Shown here piece after piece: positions 55,801 through 60,000 of a stretch of 60,000 nucleotides of DNA. Origin of the DNA: Branchiostoma floridae. Its lineage: Eukaryota > Chordata > Leptocardii > Amphioxiformes > Branchiostomatidae. Location: assembly GCF_000003815.2 (NCBI RefSeq), contig NC_049984.1:19185309-19245308 (forward strand). The letters run 5' to 3'. A program made the translations under genes and the position numbers. Numbering within the stretch: the stretch's first letter is position 1; each line of letters begins with the position of its first letter. The notes under the pieces are model-generated. The model was not told the origin of the DNA, searched no databases, and was given only the letters and a program-made list of their open reading frames with translations.

Positions 55801-57946
55801 CACGGGGGCTTTATCCCAGTATTTTGGGGCCCCTTCCTCCTTTAAATTTCCCAAAAATAAATTCAAAGGCCCCCTTTTGGAGTTAAGCCCTTAAAGTAAT
55901 TTTTGGGAACTTGCTGACGTCCAAGTTTGATAAAGGATTTTGCAAAGCGTTCTTTCCTGGGAAGGGGGGGCCCCAAAAGTGCAGGGCTCAACCCGGTATT
56001 TTGGGGCCCCCCTCCTTAAATTTCAAAAGCTAGTTAAAGCCCGCTTTTTCTAGTAACACATTTAAGTTCTTATTGGGAACTTGTTGACGTCCAAGTTTGA
56101 TAAGGATTGTGCAAAGCGTGCGTCCCCTGGGAAGGGGGGCCCCAAAAGTCCAGGGATCAATCCGGTATTTTAGGCCCCCCCTCCTTAAATTTTAAAAGCT
56201 AATTCATAGACCGCTTTCTTTTTAAGACATTAAAGTACTTGCTGGGGACTTGTTGACGTCCAAATTTGATAAGGTTTGTGCAAAGCGTTCGTCCCCTTCG
56301 AAGGGGGGCCCCAAAAGTCCAGGGCTCAACCTAGGACTAGTCCAGGGCTCACCCCGGTATTTTGGGGCCCCCTCCTTAAATTTCCAAAGCTATTTCAAAG
56401 ACCGCTTTATCTAGTAAGACATTAAAGTACTTGTTGTGAACTTGTTGACGTCCAAATTTTATAAGGACTGTGCAAAGCGTTCGTCCCCTGGGAAGGGGGG
56501 CCCCAAAAGTCCAGGACTCAACCCAGGGCTAGTCCAGGGCTCAACCCGGTATTTTGGGGCCCCCCTCCTTAAATTTCCAAAGCTACTTCAAAGACCGCTT
56601 TATCTAGTAAGACATTAAACTACTTGTTGGGAACTTGGTCGATAAGGCGTCAGAAGGATGACGGCTGAGACACAACTTGTTGGGAACTTGTTGACGTCCA
56701 AGTTTGATAAGGATTGTGCAAAGCGTTCGTCCCCTGGGAAGGGGGCCCCCAAAAGTCCAGGGCTCAACCCGGTATTTTGGGGCCCCCCTCCTTAGATTTC
56801 CAAAGCTAGTTTACAGACCGCTTTTAGGATAAGACATTAAAGTACTTGTTGGGAACTTGTTGAGGTCCAAGTTTGATAAGGATTGTGCAAAGCGTTCGTT
56901 CCCTGGGAAGGGGGGCCCCAAAAGTCCAGGGCTGAACCCGGAATTTTTGGGCCCCCCTCCTTAAATTTCCAAAGGTAGTTCAAAGACCCCTTTTTGGAGT
57001 AAGACATTAAAGTAATTTTTGGGAACTTGCTGACGTCCAAGTTTGATAAGGATTGTGCAAAGCGTTCGTTCCCTGGGAAGGGGGGCCCCAAAAGTCCAGG
57101 GCTCAACCCGGTATTTTTGGGCCCCCCTCCTTAGATTTCCAAAGCTAGTTTACAGACCGCTTTTAGGATAAGACATTAAAGTACTTGTTGGGAACTTGTT
57201 GAGGTCCAAGTTTGATAAGGATTGTGCAAAGCGTTCGTTCCCTGGGAAGGGGGCCCCCAAAAGTCCAGGGCTGAACCCGGAATTTTTGGGCCCCCCTCCT
57301 TAAATTTCCAAAGGTAGTTCAAAGACCCCTTTTTGGAGTAAGACATTAAAGTAATTTTTGGGAACTTGCTGACGTCCAAGTTTGATAAGGATTGTGCAAA
57401 GCGTTCGTTCCCTGGGAAGGGGGGCCCCAAAAGTCCAGGGCTGAACCCGGTATTTTGAGGCCCCCGTCCTTAAATTTCCAAAGCTAGTTCAAAGACCCCT
57501 TTTTGGAGTAAGACATTAAAGCACTTGTTGGGAACTTGTTGACGTCCAAGTTTGATAAGGCTTGTACAAAGCGTTCGTCCCCTGGGAAGGGGGGACCCAA
57601 AAGTCCAGGGCTTAACCCGGTATTTTGGGGCCCCCCTTCTTGGCTAGTTCATAGAGCTCAACCCGGTATTTTTGCCCCCCCCCCCCCCTTCTTAAATTTC
57701 CAAAGCTAGTTCACAGACCGCTTTTTCTAGTAAGACATTAAAGTACTTGTTCGGAACTTGTTGACGTCCAAGTTTGATAAGGATTGTGCAAAGCGTTCGT
57801 CTCCTGGGAAGGGGGGCCCCAAAAGTCCAGGGCTCAACCCAGGGCTAGTTCACAGATCGTTTTATCTAGTAAGGCGGATAACTACGCAAACCTATGATCA
57901 TAGGAAAAACAGTTTATTTTTAGAAAAGATTGCACGGACCATTTCC
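52803..57946. repeat. 5.1-kb foldback structure of inverted tandem arrays
   Basis: The outer 120 bp on each side are nearly perfect inverted repeats, GGAAATGGTCCGTGCAATC to GGTTGAGCCCTGGA and back. Between them, about 14 units on the left (52900-55528) run in one orientation and about 12 on the right (55629-57860) in the opposite one. The basic unit is about 170 bp, with 210-220-bp variants that contain a partial internal duplication. Unit landmarks are GGGGCCCCAAAATACCGGG, CTTCCCAGGGGACGAACGC, CAATCCTTATCAAACTTGG and AATGTCTTACT. ORFs here are repeat by-products. The layout is that of FB (foldback)-type elements, whose long inverted repeats are built of tandem units. Confidence 0.85.
55529..55628. 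other. assembly gap (100 N) at the turning point of the array
   Basis: One hundred N. Units on both sides of the gap are visibly more degenerate, with homopolymer length errors and C/G runs, which suggests poor base quality rather than biology. The true loop or further units are unknown. Confidence 1.
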
Positions 57947-58157
57947 CCACATAATTAAGACTCCACAGTGTCATAATGTTGGCCCTCGGTACAGGTACAC
58001 ATGTGACGACAGGCTTGTTTCTGGTGCCAGCCAGTGTATATGGGGAATGTCCTTGTGGGCCATCGTAGTTTTTAGGCCATGCCCCCGCATGCCAAATGTT
58101 GGTCACGTGACCAGGGGGCCGCAGAATTCTGGGGGGCCCCAAAATTCTGCAACACCG
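57947..58157. other. spacer between array and second element copy
   Basis: Contains CCACAGTGTCATAATG, GTCACGTGACCAGGGGG and GGGGGGCCCCAAAATTCTGC. The last resembles the CCCCAAAATACCGG core of the array units. No coding signal. Confidence 0.4.
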
Positions 58158-59288
58158 GCTTTACAATTCATGCGGACGCCGGCCGAATTTGTAGATCGGT
58201 CAGAGCTCGCCGAATTTCAACATCGCCCGAGTATCGGCTGTATTTTTCGCTGAAAACCCTCCCCCGTTACAAATGAACGGAGCTCTTCCGACGTCCGTCA
58301 AACACAACTGATTGTAATATTTTGATGAGATTACATTATGTCTTGGACATGAACGTTTTCAGAACTGACTAACATTGTTAAAAGCTAATATTTGTATAAA
58401 CTTTAATTTCTGAGTTGCGGGAAATATGTAGGACATGAGTGGAGTGGACGGGAACACTTAAAACAATAATATCAACAGGAATGTTGTGATACACCAATCA
58501 AAAAACTACCAAAAAGCCACAAAGTGATCAGACCCGTCAGATTCACCATAGTACAATAATTTTGACAATGCAGAAATCGGGCAAACCTCGGGCGGACCTC
58601 GAGCGAAGGACATGAAGAATATATGATCTCACACATCCAAACCTATAGCAAAAGAATAAATAGGAAGTACTGTCTTGGTGCCCAATTGCCTTACATTAAA
58701 AAAGGTACGCAGCTTTCTTAGAAAAGTCCATACAGCAGTCTTTATTATCTTATATTACGGACCAAACTGTCTGTTAAAGATGAAAGCCCCAAAGGTGTCA
58801 ACACAGGTTTCAAATTGATTAAATGACAGTTAAAATTCTACCGGAGCCCTCCCAAGCTCCAAGCGACACTAGCACGACGCTCGCCCAAAGCACGCCAAAC
58901 TTGTTAAAAGTCATATCGCCCGGTTATTGCCGCGAGCCCGGACGAGTCTTGCGCAGAAGAGTTCAGGCAAACTCCGACCGAAAAAAAGAGGGTCAAAAAC
59001 CGTCGGGTTGCCGCCCGAGTATTGGCCAAGTCTTGGCCATTGCTCGGACAAGCTCCGGTCGAGCTACAGGCAACCCATTGACGAGCTCTCCGAGCTCAAG
59101 ACTCGCCGCCGAGGCCTCGCTGAAATTAAGCGCAGCTGCAAGTACCCACAAACGCCGACCGAGCTGCTAAAAATCGCTCGAGGTCCTCATAATCGGCAAA
59201 ACGCCGGTCATACTCCGGCCGAAAATGCCCATTTGGAGCTCGCCAACAACTCGGCCGAGCTAGATTCTTGATTTGTAAAGGGGGCTTA
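58158..59288. mobile_element. TTAA-bordered element, second copy with right end
   Basis: Begins at TTTACAATTCATGCGGACGC without the TTAAGCCCCC terminus. It follows the 51957 copy for about 770 bp, then continues through 360 bp of CG-rich sequence to TTTGTAAAGGGGGCTTAA at 59271-59288. The TTAA at both outer borders would fit a piggyBac-like target duplication around a CCCCCTTTA-ended element. No transposase. ORFs near 58823-59271 are CG-rich and lack a domain. Confidence 0.6.
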
Positions 59289-59358
59289 ACGGCAACTAAG
59301 TCGTGACGTCATGCAATAATGTTAAATTCTTCAATATTATACTATACTATTAGACTAG

Positions 59359-59968
59359 GGCACGATTTACACGAGGCAAAAAATAAAACGACGGACGTCG
59401 TTCGACGTCCCGTGTGAACAACGAAAACGACGCGCTGTGGCGCGCCGCAGTGTGGCACCTCCCGAGGTGACTTAAGACGCGCCGCGGGGAGTCTGCGGCG
59501 CCGCCCAACCTCGTGCAAAGGGATCCGCGTCGCAGACAGCCCATTTCTGCGGCGCTGTGAGCGCTCCTGGTATGCTCTCACCCCCAAAATGTTCGGTTGA
59601 CGTTGCCTTGAGCTTCAATGATAGCAACAGCAGCAAAGAAGGCTGTCCGTTGAATGTCGTCCCTAAAACGTACAAGCCGTCTTCTGCGCCATGCCAGGCG
59701 CTGCATGTACGCGCGAGTAGACAAGAAAATCATCATCTGTCGGATGAACAACAAGAACAGAACTTGTTCTATGATCCCGCCATTTTGAAAACGCGCTCTG
59801 TTAAATGTCACGGTGGGTCACCAGAGTTCACGGCAACGAGACACGCTGTGGCGTGGCGCGACGCGCTGCGGCGCGCCACAGGGTTGTGTGTAAAACGAAA
59901 AATGTCCTAGGTCACTGTCCTAGGACAAACGACGTACGTCGTTCAAAGTGCCTCGTGTAAATTGGGCC
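59359..59968. mobile_element. 610-bp non-autonomous element with TAG target duplication
   Basis: GGCACGATTTACACGAGGCA at the left. The right end reads, in reverse complement, GGCCCAATTTACACGAGGCA. Flanked by TAG at 59356-59358 and 59969-59971. The interior holds GACGTCGTTCGACGTC and repeats of GCTGTGGCGCG. The termini GGC(A/C)C(G/A)AT(C/T)TACAC are shared with the MITE at 35884-36252, so they are probably the same PIF/Harbinger-like superfamily. Overlapping ORFs have no transposase motif. Confidence 0.8.
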
Positions 59969-60000
59969 TAGACCTGGCTGGGGGCCTGCCCGGGACCTCA

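Noticed and set aside
52870-57870. CRISPR-like array
   Set aside because: Units are about 170 bp, head-to-tail with no spacers, inverted in the middle, and the genome is eukaryotic.
58823-59271. Two overlapping 114-115-codon ORFs in CG-rich sequence
   Set aside because: They sit inside a mobile element copy, overlap in different frames, and show no domain.
59557-59910. 117-codon ORF near the right edge
   Set aside because: It lies wholly inside the 610-bp element bounded by inverted repeats and TAG duplications, with no transposase-like motif.

Overview
The window looks like nuclear DNA of an invertebrate deuterostome, most likely a lancelet (Branchiostoma). This is an inference from intron-rich y+LAT-type transporter genes, the very high density of short inverted-repeat elements, degenerate non-LTR retrotransposon tails and tRNA-derived SINE-like pieces. 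Nothing looks bacterial: there are GT-AG introns and no operons. Two 100-base N runs (36810-36909 and 55529-55628) are assembly gaps.

Layout. (1) 1-211: last coding exon of an unidentified plus-strand gene, with a candidate poly(A) signal near 784-795. (2) 212-3746: intergenic, with MITE-like elements and a tRNA-like/SINE piece. (3) 3747-19414, plus strand: a complete nine-exon SLC7 light-chain amino-acid transporter, 516 aa, closest by eye to y+LAT1/2 (SLC7A7/SLC7A6). (4) 19415-23307: convergent intergenic region. (5) 40176-23308, minus strand: a second complete y+LAT-like gene, ten coding exons, 526 aa. The two are tail-to-tail paralogues. Six internal exons have identical lengths (100, 104, 97, 150, 178, plus 169 as one exon versus 45+124), so exon-intron structure is conserved apart from one intron. 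Both proteins keep the GSGIF substrate-binding motif and the extracellular cysteine used for the disulfide with the heavy chain 4F2hc (SLC3A2), so they are expected to act at the plasma membrane as heteromeric exchangers. (6) 40177-45145: intergenic, repeats and broken reverse-transcriptase fragments. (7) 45146-51712: a 6.5-kb imperfect palindrome whose arms each carry a cholinesterase/carboxylesterase-like gene copy, divergently transcribed. The left copy is clearly a pseudogene. The right copy is nearly complete but has one frameshift, shared with the left. (8) 51713-60000: repeat territory, including a 5.1-kb foldback structure built of roughly 170-bp tandem units that switch orientation at the gap.

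The most striking observation is that the same exon end, the 3' part of the coding exon that ends in ESEAVAV / ESDAVAV together with its splice donor, has been tandemly amplified into the following intron in both transporter paralogues, with different periods (68 bp versus about 146 bp). The second is the palindromic esterase pair, with a shared frameshift, patchy identity suggesting gene conversion, and arm-specific MITE insertions. Several mobile elements can be assigned by exact target-site duplications: 8 bp for two hAT-like MITEs, and TTA/TAG for two PIF/Harbinger-like elements, one of which splits a LINE reverse transcriptase.
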